DNA from: Desertimonas sp963786985 | GTDB lineage: Bacteria > Actinomycetota > Acidimicrobiia > Acidimicrobiales > Ilumatobacteraceae | Assembly (NCBI GenBank): GCA_963786985.1 | Contig: CAWBBL010000015.1 | Span: forward strand, 62,001 to 126,000 | Direction of reading: 5' to 3' | DNA: 64,000 nucleotides | Part shown: positions 46,015 to 54,851 of the stretch, piece by piece | How the letters are laid out: each line of letters starts with the position of its first letter | Position numbering within the stretch: the first letter of the stretch is position 1 | The notes under the pieces: generated by a model | Seen by the model: the letters and a program-made list of their open reading frames with translations, nothing else | What the model was told of the DNA's origin: nothing | Databases searched by the model: none | Position numbers and translations under genes: made by a program

Positions 46015-48176
46015 GTGAGCGACCAGGGACCTGGAGGTCCATCCGACCCGACGCAGATCATCCCGCCGCCTCCACCGGGGGGCGGCGGCGGGATCGGCGG
46101 CCCTGGATACGGACCCGGCTCGGAGTACGAGCCTGAGTACGAGCCACCGCCAGGTGGCTGGTGGAACCAGCCGGGTGCGCTCATTGCCCTGGCCGCCGGC
46201 GCCGTGGCCGTCGTCCTCGGCATTGTCGCTCTGGTGATCTTCACCGGCGGCGGCGACGAACAATCCGACGACTCATTGCCGGCGCAAACCGAGGTCACCT
46301 CGACGACGACGGGGGGATCGAGCACCACCGTCGGTCCGGCGTCGACGTCGACGGTGCCATCGATCTCCGTGACGACCGGACCGCTGCCGACCTCGTTGAC
46401 CTCGACCACGGTCGCCGGTTCGACGACGACTGCTGCGGCGACCTCGACCTCGACCTCGACGTCCACGTCCACGTCCACGTCCGACGACCTCGACCTCGAC
46501 GAGCACCTCGACGTCGACGACGTCGACCTCGACCACGACGACCGCTCCGGAAGCCACCGAGCCCGCGGCGATCGTCCCCGACTCGACCGAAGCGGAGACG
46601 ACGACCTCGTCCTCGACGACGACGACGGAGCCGGAGCCGGAGACGACGGAGGAGACGACGACGACGCGCCCGTCGACCACGACCACGTCGACGACGTTGC
46701 CGCCGACGACGACGCGTCGACGACGACGACGGAGCCGGAGCCGGAGACGACTGAGGAGACGACGACGACGCGCCCGTCGACCACGACCACGTCGACGACG
46801 GTGCCGGAGCCGGAGACGACTGAGGACGACGACGACGACGACGCGCCCGTCGACCACGACCACGTCGACGACGCCGACGACGACGACGCGCCGTCGACGA
46901 CGACGACGTCGACGACGACGACGGAGCCGGAGCCGGAGACGACTGAGGAGACGACGACGACGACGCGCCCGTCGACCACGACACACGTCGACGACGTTGC
47001 CGCCGACGACGACGCGCCCGTCGACCACGACGACCTCGACGACGACGACGGAGCCGGAGCCGGAGACGACTGAGGAGAGACGACGACGACGCGCCCGTCG
47101 ACCACGACCACGTCGACCACGACGACGACGGAGCCGGAGCCGGAGACGACTGAGGAGACGACGACGACGACGCCCGTCGACCACGACGACACGTCGACGA
47201 CGTTGCCGCCGACGACGACGCGCCCGTCGACGACGACGACCGTCGACGACGTTGCCGCCGACGACGACGCGCCCGTCGACCACGACCGACGTCGACGACG
47301 TTGCCGCCGACGACGACGCGCCCGTCGACCACGACGACACTCGACGACGTTGCCGCCGACGACGACGACGTCGCCGTCGACCACGACGACGACTCGACGA
47401 CGTTGCCGCCGACCACGACGACGACGACGTTGCCGCCGACCACGACGACGACGACGTTGCCGCCGACCACGACGACGACGACGTTGCCGCCGACCACGAC
47501 GACGACGACGTTGCCGCCGACCACGACGACGACGACGTTGCCGCCGACCACGACGACGACGACGTTGCCGCCGACCACGACGACGACGACGTTGCCGCCG
47601 ACCACGACGACGACGACGTTGCCGCCGACCACGACGACGACGACGTTGCCGCCGACCACGACGTCGACGACCACAACGTCGACGACCACAACCTCGACGA
47701 CGACGACGACCACCACGGCGCCCCCGACTCAGACCGACTGGGAGTTGATCCAGACGGATCCGCAGCTCAGTGACTACACGGCGGGGTTCGCCGAACGTCC
47801 GGAACTGGTCGAGCTGGTCGACGGCAGCAACGTCGTGACGGTGTTCGCGCCGACCAATGCGGCGACGGCCCAGATCGCTAACTGGGACGACATCGTCGCC
47901 GACGACGCCGCCTTCGACAGCTTCGTGCGGTCACACCTCATCAGCGGCGCCGTCACGGCCGAGCAGCTGTTCACCGGCACCGAGCCGTACGAGTTGACCA
48001 CGCTCGGCGGTGACACGATCACCGTCGACCCGGTCAACCAGACGATCAACGGGGCCTCGATCGTCAGTGCCGACACGCCGGGAACGAACGGCATCGTTCA
48101 CACGATCGATGGGCTGTTCATCGTGCCAGACGTGACCCCGCCAACCACGAGCACCACCTCGACGACTGCGGGCTGA
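46015..48176 (+). CDS. membrane-anchored fasciclin (FAS1) domain protein B, frame broken in Thr-repeat linker
   Basis: Paralogue of the preceding gene. The N-terminus (GTG 46015) has EYEPEYEPPPGGWWNQPGAL and one helix (IALAAGAVAVVLGIVALVIF). The C-terminus has a complete FAS1 domain (DYTAGFAERPELVELVDGS, VVTVFAPTNAATAQI, IVHTIDGLFIVPD). Between them lies about 1.25 kb of ACG/TCG-rich linker. The Thr-rich frame changes several times between about 46480 and 47340 and the two ends are in different frames (total 2162 bp). Segments such as TTTTEPEPETTEETTTTRPS recur in changing frames. It is most easily read as one gene with indel errors or as a hypervariable linker. Confidence 0.7.
47400..47669 (+). 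repeat. 27-bp tandem repeat, 10 copies
   Basis: Ten copies of ACG TTG CCG CCG ACC plus four ACG codons at an exact 27-bp period (47400 to the last unit start at 47643). Encodes TLPPTTTTT in the linker of FAS1 protein B. All nine full periods look identical; the last copy diverges after TLPPTTT. Confidence 0.9.
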
Positions 48177-48203
48177 CAGCACCCCCGGTATTGGAGGTCT
48201 CGA

Positions 48204-48720
48204 TCAGCTCGCCGACTGCACCTTCGTCGGCACGAACGACGGCTGGCGAGTCACCCACCGGCGCCCGAACAGGTAGATCACCGGCAGGGTGCACAGCAGC
48301 GGCCCGATGAACGCCAGCGGGCGGGTCAACCACCACATCAGGTCCGGGCGTCCGGCGGTCGGGGATGTTGCCGAAGATCACGTAGTTGATCGCCATGTAC
48401 AGGGCCAGGCCCGTCGTATGAAACAGGAACAGCGGCAGGGCGAAGCGGTTGATCACGTCGCTGACCCGCTCCCACGCTGGCAGCTCGAGACGGACTTCGA
48501 TTGACGGACGGATGATCTCGAGGATCCCGGCCTGGAGCAGCACGAGGGCGACGATGCACACGGTGGGTGGCGCCATGTTCGACGTCTCCCCGGGTACACC
48601 GACCATCGAGCCCGGGTACAGCCCGCTGCCGACGAGCGCGGCGAGGGCGAATCCACCACCGATCAACAGGGTCCAAGCGACAGTGCGCCGCGACGAGACG
48701 ATGCGGTCAGTTCGGCGGCA
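48204..48720 (-). pseudogene. C-terminal remnant of an acyltransferase-3-like membrane protein
   Basis: Minus-strand sequence encodes four hydrophobic helices (WTLLIGGGFALAALVGSGLY, VCIVALVLLQAGILEII, FALPLFLFHTTGLALYMAI) and then, after a one-base shift at about 48350, PDLMWWLTRPLAFIGPLL and the end FGRRWVTRQPSFVPTKVQSA. The pattern fits the C-terminal half of Acyl_transf_3 O-acyltransferases. The catalytic N-terminal half is missing: upstream lies the divergent murI gene. No start codon precedes the first helix except a TTG inside it. So it is 5'-truncated regardless of the frameshift. Confidence 0.65.
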
Positions 48721-48814
48721 CAGTGATCTCCACCGACGTCGGCACCCGGTGAGCCTTCGATGCGTTCCGCGGCCGCCACTGGCGCTGGATCGCCCGCGAC
48801 CTAGCCTGCTGATC

Positions 48815-49687
48815 GTGGATCGGCCGATCGGGATGTTCGACTCCGGTTTCGGAGGGCTGACTGTTGCCCGCGCCATCATCGACCTGCTGCCGGCCGAGGA
48901 CCTTGTGTACATCGGGGATACGGCCCGCTACCCGTATGGACCGCGCCCGGCCGATGAGGTACGCCGCTTCGCTCGGGAGCTGGCCACCAGCCTCGTCGTC
49001 GATCACCACGTGAAGGCCATCGTGGTCGCCTGCAACACCGCCGCCGCATCCGGAATCGACGCCTTGCGCAATGAGCTCGACGTGCCGATCATCGACGTCG
49101 TCGCCCCCGGGGCGGTCGCCCTCGTCGAAGCGACGGAGAGCGGCCGGGCCGGCGTGATCGGCACGGTCGGAACCATCGCATCGGGCGCCTACGTGCACGC
49201 CGTCGAGCACGCAGGGGTCCTGGCGGGCCGCGACGTCACACTCACCAGCGCGGCGTGCCCCGGCTTCGTCGAGTTCGTCGAGCGCGGCCAAACGTTGGGC
49301 GACGAGGTCACGGTGCTCGCCGAGCGCCTCCTCGCTCCGGTCACAGCCGCCGACGTCGATGCCCTGCTGCTCGGGTGTACGCACTACCCGTTCCTGAGCC
49401 GAGTGATCGGCGACGTCGTCGGAAGTCACGTCACGCTGGTGAGCTCGGCCGACGAGACAGCATTCAGCGCCGCGCGACTCCTCGGCGAACTCGGACTCTT
49501 GCGGCCCCATCACGGTGCACCCGGACGACACCTCTTCCTGTCGAGCGGCGATGTGCAACTGTTCCGCGACCTCGGTCGACGTCTGCTCGGTCCCGAGCTC
49601 GACGCCGCCGGATCCTGGCCAGCCACGAGCGCACCAGCGCCGCCATCCCTGCAACCGCTCGTCGAGAGCGAAGGAGGAACGAGATGA
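48815..49687 (+). CDS. murI: glutamate racemase
   Basis: Makes D-glutamate for peptidoglycan. 290 aa. Both catalytic cysteines are present, in VVACNTAAASG and LLGCTHYPFL, with the opening IGMFDSGFGGLTVARAI and YIGDTARYPYG. The C-terminus has an extra Pro/Ser tail of about 25 residues. The start is GTG 48815 with TAGCCT 7 nt upstream (48802-48807). It heads an apparent operon murI-rph-rdgB-mtr on the plus strand. Confidence 0.97.
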   Translation: MDRPIGMFDSGFGGLTVARAIIDLLPAEDLVYIGDTARYPYGPRPADEVRRFARELATSLVVDHHVKAIVVACNTAAASGIDALRNELDVPIIDVVAPGAVALVEATESGRAGVIGTVGTIASGAYVHAVEHAGVLAGRDVTLTSAACPGFVEFVERGQTLGDEVTVLAERLLAPVTAADVDALLLGCTHYPFLSRVIGDVVGSHVTLVSSADETAFSAARLLGELGLLRPHHGAPGRHLFLSSGDVQLFRDLGRRLLGPELDAAGSWPATSAPAPPSLQPLVESEGGTR

Positions 49688-49774
49688 CGGTCACTACGTT
49701 CCCTGGCCACGCCGGCCGGTGGCGGCCGCTCACTCGCAGGCGCTCGCTGGCGAGCAGGAAGTTGAGGTTCATCG

Positions 49775-50530
49775 ATGACTCGAAGTGATGGCCGCGCCGA
49801 CACCGAATTGCGTCCGGTCACCTTCGAACGCGACCACACCGAGATGGCCGACGGGTCCTGCCTCGTCTCGTTCGGCCGGACCAAGGTGCTCTGTACCGCG
49901 AGCGTCGACGACAACGTGCCCCGCTGGATGCGCGGCACGGGCAAAGGGTGGGTCACGGCGGAGTACTCGATGCTGCCCGGATCGTCCGCCGAACGCATCG
50001 CCCGAGAGGCGGCCAAGGGTAAGCAGAGCGGCCGAACCGTGGAGATCCAGCGGCTCATCGGTCGTTCGCTGCGCGCCGCCTGTGACCTCACGATGCTCGG
50101 CGAGCGGCAGGTCGTCGTCGACTGCGACGTTCTCCAGGCCGATGGCGGCACGCGTACCGCCAGCATCTGTGGCGGCTTCCTCGCGCTCCACGACGCACTC
50201 GCCCGACACGTGGCGGCCGGAGCCATCAAGGCCCACCCGCTGCACTCGTTCTGCGCCGCTGTCAGTGTTGGGATCGTCAGCGGCGTACCGGTCCTCGACC
50301 TGCCGTACGTCGAGGACAGCACGGCCGACGTCGACATGAACGTGGTGACGATCCGACCGATCGGTGGGGGAGAGACGAGGTTCGTCGAGGTCCAGGGGAC
50401 CGCCGAAGGGGCCCCGTTCAGCCACTCGGAACTGGCGGCGCTGCTCTCCCTGGCCGAGCTCGGCCTCGCCGAGATCGCCGACCTGCAGGCCGAGATGATC
50501 GCCGAACCACCCCCCGCACGCCGGCGGTGA
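49775..50530 (+). CDS. rph: ribonuclease PH
   Basis: Phosphorolytic 3' exoribonuclease of 251 aa that trims tRNA 3' ends. Family blocks are LVSFGRTKVLCTASVDD, the GWVTAEYSMLPGSS segment, EIQRLIGRSLRAACDL, and the phosphate-site QADGGTRTASICGGF. The full hexamer-forming domain is present. ATG 49775 gives MTRSDGRADTELRPV. Its last codons overlap the start of rdgB. The rph-rdgB order is widely conserved and links RNA and nucleotide-pool maintenance. Confidence 0.97.
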   Translation: MTRSDGRADTELRPVTFERDHTEMADGSCLVSFGRTKVLCTASVDDNVPRWMRGTGKGWVTAEYSMLPGSSAERIAREAAKGKQSGRTVEIQRLIGRSLRAACDLTMLGERQVVVDCDVLQADGGTRTASICGGFLALHDALARHVAAGAIKAHPLHSFCAAVSVGIVSGVPVLDLPYVEDSTADVDMNVVTIRPIGGGETRFVEVQGTAEGAPFSHSELAALLSLAELGLAEIADLQAEMIAEPPPARRR

Positions 50531-51153
50531 CCGCCACCCCCGACCGGGGCCGGCCGCGCCAGCTCGTCTGTGCCACGGCCAACCCGTCGAAGGTCGCCGA
50601 GATCGCTCGCCTGGTCGGCGCCGAGTTCGACCTACTGCCGAGGCCGGACCACGTGCCCGAGGTGGTCGAGGATGCCGGCTCGCTGGTCGGCAACGCTCGC
50701 CTCAAGGCGACGGCGATCGCCGCGGCAAGCGGCCTGCCGGGTCTCGCCGACGACACGGGACTGGAGGTCGCCGCCCTGGGCGGCGAGCCAGGTGTCGAAA
50801 CGGCGAGCTATGCCGGACCAGACGCTTCTGACGAGGACAACTGGACCAAGTTGCTCGCCGTCCTCGGAACCGAGGTCGACCGGCGCGCCCGCTTTCGCAC
50901 GATCGCGATGGTGGTGTGGCCCGACGGCACCGAGCTGTTCGCCGAGGGCACGTGTGACGGCGAGATCGTCGGAACGCCACGCGGCGCTGGCGGTTTCGGT
51001 TACGACAGCGTGTTCGTTCCATCGGCAGGCGATGGGCGCACATTCGCCGAGATGACGCGCGACGAGAAGCAGGCGATCAGCCATCGCGGCAAGGCGTTCT
51101 CCGCGCTGTTCGAAGCACTCGCCCGCGCCGAATGGGCCGAGGGCCATCGATGA
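50527..51153 (+). CDS. rdgB: XTP/dITP pyrophosphatase (RdgB/HAM1)
   Basis: House-cleaning nucleotide pyrophosphatase, 208 aa, removing dITP/XTP before incorporation. Motifs are VCATANPSKVAEIARL (phosphate loop), ADDTGLEVAALGGEPGVETA, and GFGYDSVFVPSAGDGRTFAEM, with SHRGKAF at the end. GTG 50527 overlaps the rph stop (GTGA), and the 3' end overlaps the mtr start (ATGA), so translation is coupled across three genes. Confidence 0.96.
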   Translation: MTATPDRGRPRQLVCATANPSKVAEIARLVGAEFDLLPRPDHVPEVVEDAGSLVGNARLKATAIAAASGLPGLADDTGLEVAALGGEPGVETASYAGPDASDEDNWTKLLAVLGTEVDRRARFRTIAMVVWPDGTELFAEGTCDGEIVGTPRGAGGFGYDSVFVPSAGDGRTFAEMTRDEKQAISHRGKAFSALFEALARAEWAEGHR

Positions 51154-52535
51154 CGGCGACCCGCCACCACGACTTGGTGATCATCGGTGCCGGTTCAGGG
51201 AACTCGATCCCCGGGCCGGAGTTCGATGACCTCGACGTCGCCATCGTCGAACACGGCAAGTTCGGGGGCACGTGCCTCAACGTCGGATGCGTCCCGACAA
51301 AGATGTTCGTCTACCCGGCTGACCTCGCCGCCGGAGCCCGCGCCGGTGCCGACCTCGGAGTGAGCATGACGGTCGACCACGTCGACTGGCCGGCCCTGCG
51401 CAACCGGGTGTTCGGTCGCATCGATCCAGTCGTCGCCGCCGGTAAGGCATATCGCCAGGGACCGGAGTGCCCGAACGTCACCGTGTACACCGGAACGGCG
51501 CGGTTCGTCGGGCACAAGCTGCTCGACACGGGTACCGGCACGGTGGTCGCCGCCGATCGATGGGTCGTCGCCGCCGGTAGCCGGCCCAGGGTGCCGGCGA
51601 TATCCGGGCTGGACCTCGGTCCGCGCATCCACACCTCGGACTCGATCATGCAGCTCGACGAGCTGCCGAACTCCGTCGTCATCTTCGGCGGCGGGTTCAT
51701 CGCCGCCGAGTTCGCCCACGTATTCCACGCCTTCGGGTGTGAGGTGGTCCAGGTGATCAGGGACGACCGCCTGCTGCGCCGTCACGACGCCGACATCTCG
51801 GAGGCCTTCACGGCGGCGGCCCAACGCCGCTGGACGCTGCTCAGGGGGATGGCCCCGACGTCGTTTCGGGCATCGAGCGCTGGCGTCGAGGTGCGCATCG
51901 GGGATCGCCGGGTCGCAACCGACGTCGTGCTCGTGGCGACGGGACGGATCCCGAATGGCGATCTGCTCGAGGTCGCTCGGTCGGGTGTCGACGTCGACCC
52001 ACACACTGGGCTGGTGGTCGTCGACGACTTCCAACGGACCTCTGTCGACGGCATTTTCGCCCTCGGCGACATCTCGTCCCGATGGGAGCTCAAACACGTC
52101 GCCAACCACGAGACGCGTGTCGTCCGCCACAACCTCGCCCATCCCCATTCGATGATCCGCAGCGACCATCGCTTCGTCCCGGCGGCGGTCTTCACGGACC
52201 CGCAGATCGCTTCCGTCGGGCTGACCGAGTCGCAGGCCGTCGAGCAGCAGGTCGACTACGTGGCGGCCCGCTACGACTACGCCGGGATCGCCGCCGGGTG
52301 GGCGCGGGAGGACACGACGGGCTTCGTCAAGGTGCTCGCCGACCGCCGCAGCGGGTTGTTGCTCGGCGCCCATGTGATCGGTCCAGAAGCGGCGACGGTG
52401 ATCCAGCCGTTGATCCAGGCGATGTCGTTCGACCTACCCGCCCACGACGTGGCGACGAAGCAGTACTGGATCCACCCATCGCTCCCCGAGGTCGTCGAGA
52501 ACGCCCTGCTCAGTTTGCCGCCGCCGGCGGACTGA
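51150..52535 (+). CDS. mtr: mycothione reductase
   Basis: NADPH/FAD disulfide reductase of 461 aa that regenerates mycothiol. The redox-active pair is in GGTCLNVGCVPTKMFVYP; the FAD motif is IIGAGSGNSIPG, the second nucleotide motif is FGGGFIAAEFAHVF, and the dimer-interface catalytic His is in KQYWIHPSLPEVVENAL. The N-terminal GSGNSI and C-terminal HPxLPEVVENAL are specific to mycothione reductases rather than lipoamide dehydrogenases. This marks the host as a mycothiol producer. ATG 51150 overlaps the rdgB stop. The 3' end overlaps a convergent gene by 26 bp. Confidence 0.94.
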   Translation: MTATRHHDLVIIGAGSGNSIPGPEFDDLDVAIVEHGKFGGTCLNVGCVPTKMFVYPADLAAGARAGADLGVSMTVDHVDWPALRNRVFGRIDPVVAAGKAYRQGPECPNVTVYTGTARFVGHKLLDTGTGTVVAADRWVVAAGSRPRVPAISGLDLGPRIHTSDSIMQLDELPNSVVIFGGGFIAAEFAHVFHAFGCEVVQVIRDDRLLRRHDADISEAFTAAAQRRWTLLRGMAPTSFRASSAGVEVRIGDRRVATDVVLVATGRIPNGDLLEVARSGVDVDPHTGLVVVDDFQRTSVDGIFALGDISSRWELKHVANHETRVVRHNLAHPHSMIRSDHRFVPAAVFTDPQIASVGLTESQAVEQQVDYVAARYDYAGIAAGWAREDTTGFVKVLADRRSGLLLGAHVIGPEAATVIQPLIQAMSFDLPAHDVATKQYWIHPSLPEVVENALLSLPPPAD

Positions 52536-53464
52536 TCGACACGGTGACGACGAACCCGCGGTGGTCGCTCCCGGGCAGGTCGACATCGGCAACGTCGTCG
52601 ACTGACAGCGCGCCGTCGACGAGGGCGTGATCGAGGCGCATGACCGGCGGGAGCCGTGGTCGGTCGCTCGGCCATGACGACGTGAACGCGCGCCCGGCGA
52701 CGTGGTGGGCGTCGCGCCAACCTGCGGCCTGAATCCGGCGAAACGGTGGGTGCCAGTAGGTGGCGTTGAAGTCGCCGGTGACGATCGTCGGCAGCTGCGG
52801 TTTCCCGTACAGATCGGCGAGGCCGATGAGCTCAGCCAGCCACTCCGCTGAGGTGGTCGAGTGGATTCGGTGGGTGGACGACGTAGAGCTCGACACCGCC
52901 GGAAACATCGATCACCGCTGCCGTCGATCGATACAGGGCCGGGGGCGCGGTGATCTCCGCGATGGGGTAGCGACTCCAGATCGCCGAGCCACCGGCGGTC
53001 GCCTCGGGGTGCTCGATGCGGTAGGGATACGTGTTGGCGAGCGGACTGACGTACATCCCGCCGGCGTGGGTGAAGGTGTACTCGGTGAACGCCAGCACGT
53101 CGGCGTCGACCGCGGCGACGGCCCGCGCCAGATCAGCCGTCCGGCCGTTGTGGTACAAGAGGTTGCCGTGGAAGACCCGCAGCGCCGGGGGAGCGCTCGG
53201 GGTGGTCGACTGCCCCGCGGGGCGGCGCAGCGGGACACCCAGCACGATCAGGGCGGCAAACACGGCACCGCCGGCAGCGGCCAGCGGCCATCGCCCGGTG
53301 GAGGCCGCGATGACGGCGATCGGCAGTGCCGGCCCGAGGACGTACGGGGTCAGCGCCTGCAGCCCGACGATCGGCCTGGCGCCCGACCAGCCGATCGCCT
53401 GGGTGACCAGCAGGATGGCCATCAGGGCGATCGCCACCCACGCGAGAACCTCGACGACGGCCAC
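52510..53464 (-). pseudogene. endonuclease/exonuclease/phosphatase family membrane protein, one-base frame break
   Basis: Starts at ATG 53464 with three N-terminal membrane helices (VLAWVAIALMAILLVTQAI, PYVLGPALPIAVIAAS, LAAAGGAVFAALIVLGV) and an exported EEP catalytic domain: VFHGNLLYHNGR (metal Asn), FTEYTF (metal Glu), YVVHPPNPLDH. After a +1 shift near 52855-52865 it continues TIVTGDFNATYWHPPF, RLDHALV and the catalytic GSDHRGFVV. All active-site residues are present across the two frames. The break is therefore recent or artefactual. The architecture resembles actinobacterial EEP proteins with three N-terminal helices. Confidence 0.82.
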
Positions 53465-53488
53465 GGCCGGAGTGTGGCACGCGATCGG

Positions 53489-54185
53489 TCAGTCGGCGCT
53501 GATCTCGTCGGGATCGACGATGCCGTTGCCGTCGGCGTCGGTGCCCGGCGCGTCGGGGACAAGCACCTCCCAAGTGGCCGGGCCGACTTGGCCGTCGACC
53601 GTCAGCTGGTGCATCTGCTGGAACGTGCGCACGGCGTTGCGCGTATCGGGTCCGAAGTAGCCGTCGACGTTGAGTGACGAGTCGACGGCCGTGCGCAGGC
53701 GCTCCTGCACGAGGCGGACGGCGGGGCCTCGATCGCAGATCTCGAGGTGATAGTCGTTGTGCACGGTGTACGACTGGCACACCGGTGGCATCGTCTGGTT
53801 CGTGGGCGGCGGTGGCGCCGGTACAGCCGACGTCGTCGGTGACGGCGCGGCATCAGATCGCTCGGTGGTGGCAGGGGCCGATCCGTCCGTGACGACCGGG
53901 CGAGCCGAGGCGAACGGCTGGTCGCCGACGCTCGTCGACGGAGATCGACGGGCAGCCGCAATGGCGATACCACCGACCACCAGGACCAGAGCAGCGGCAG
54001 CCACGGCGAGGGCGCGGTACAAGCGGTGGGGGCGGGGGGTCAGGTCCACGACGCTGTCGAGATCGGCAACCGCCGAACCGCTGCCGGCCGTGGCACTCGC
54101 CCGGTGGTCGGCGGCGGCCGCGTCCGCGGCGCCATCGACCACCGCGCCGTAGCGCTTCGAGGCGACGCTCCAGCTCCGGGTTCAT
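53489..54185 (-). CDS. sigma-factor-linked membrane protein with peptidoglycan-binding domain
   Basis: A cytoplasmic head of about 50 residues, one helix (RALAVAAAALVLVVGGIAIAAA), a Thr/Pro linker, and a PG_binding_1 domain (CDRGPAVRLVQERLR to GQVGPATWEVL), ending in an EF-hand-like DADGNGIVDPDE loop. Its ATG (54185) overlaps the stop of the sigma factor gene (ATGA) and encodes MNPELERRLEAL, an anti-sigma-like opening. That frame shifts by one base within about 45 bp to reach the main frame; alternatively translation starts at GTG 54142 in the main frame. Position and topology suggest an anti-sigma or wall-sensing partner, which is inference. Confidence 0.65.
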
Positions 54186-54694
54186 CGTTGGCGCTCCACG
54201 ATCTTGCGCAACCGTCGGCTGCCGCGGTGCAGGTGGTTCTTCAACGTCGAGATCGGGATATCGAGGAGGTCGGCGGCCTCGGCGTACCGGTACCCGTGAG
54301 CGTGCACGAGCATCACCGCGGCGCGCTGGTCGGGCGTGAGTCGAGACAATGCCTCGTGCAGGCCCGGATCGCCAACCGGCAACTCTGCATCGGGGACCTC
54401 GGCGGGGAACAGCGGGGCATGTTGGAATCGCGTCTCGTGGCGCACAGCGGTCTGCCCCACCCGATACAGGTAGCCGACTGGATTGGCCATCGTCAGCAGC
54501 CGATCGCGATTGGCCCACGCCCAGGCCGTCGCCTCGGCGCAGGCCTCGACGCCGAGCTGCACGCCGTAGCGGGCGACCAGTGCGCGACGCAGTCGCACCT
54601 GGGCGTCGCCGATGAACACCTCGAACGAGGCGACCGCGGTCTTATCCTCGGAGGCGTCCAACGGGCACCCGCAGAGTTGCAGCGCTGCGCTCAT
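54182..54694 (-). CDS. ECF-type RNA polymerase sigma factor
   Basis: A 170-aa sigma factor with region 2 (ARYGVQLGVEACAEATAWAW, ANPVGYLYRVGQTAV, the SigE/SigJ-like 'NP..YLYRV' block) and region 4 with a helix-turn-helix (LTPDQRAAVMLVHAHGYRYA and ISTLKNHLHRGSRRL). Regions 1 and 3 are absent, as in ECF sigmas. The start is taken at ATG 54694; a shorter start near VASFEVFIG is possible. Co-transcribed with the overlapping membrane protein gene. Confidence 0.85.
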   Translation of the reverse strand: MSAALQLCGCPLDASEDKTAVASFEVFIGDAQVRLRRALVARYGVQLGVEACAEATAWAWANRDRLLTMANPVGYLYRVGQTAVRHETRFQHAPLFPAEVPDAELPVGDPGLHEALSRLTPDQRAAVMLVHAHGYRYAEAADLLDIPISTLKNHLHRGSRRLRKIVERQR

Positions 54695-54771
54695 TCACTG
54701 GAGAAAGCATCGTGCGCCCTGGTTGATTCATGAACTGTCCACTGGAGAGTGGGTCGTAGCCTGGAGCCCGC

Positions 54772-54848
54772 GCCGGCGTAGCCCAATTGGCAGAGGCACA
54801 GGTTTTAGGAGCCTGACAGTGAGAGTTCGAGTCTCTCCGCCGGCACCA
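54772..54848 (+). tRNA. tRNA with UAG anticodon, class I shape (tRNA-Leu-like)
   Basis: 77 nt with encoded CCA. Acceptor GCCGGCG/CGCCGGC pairs fully, with discriminator A. The D-arm has GCC/GGC and loop G-G. The anticodon stem CAGGU/GCCUG encloses UUUAGGA, giving anticodon UAG (reads CUA Leu codons). The variable loop is only ACAGU (5 nt). The T-arm GAGAG-UUCGAGU-CUCUC is perfect. Bacterial tRNA-Leu normally has a long class II variable arm, which is missing here, so the amino acid identity is uncertain although the A discriminator and UUUAGG loop are Leu-like. Confidence 0.85.
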
Positions 54849-54851
54849 GCG

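Noticed and set aside
47400..47669. Regular repeats that might be a CRISPR array
   Set aside because: The units are directly adjacent 27-bp codon-phased repeats with no unique spacers and no cas genes nearby.
46273..47716. Long minus-strand frames rich in Val, Ser and Arg
   Set aside because: They are the complement of the ACG/TCG linker repeat of FAS1 protein B and have no domain.
49684..49788. 34-codon frame overlapping the murI stop (ATGA) and the rph start
   Set aside because: Arg-rich, no family character and runs into rph; at most a coupling peptide.
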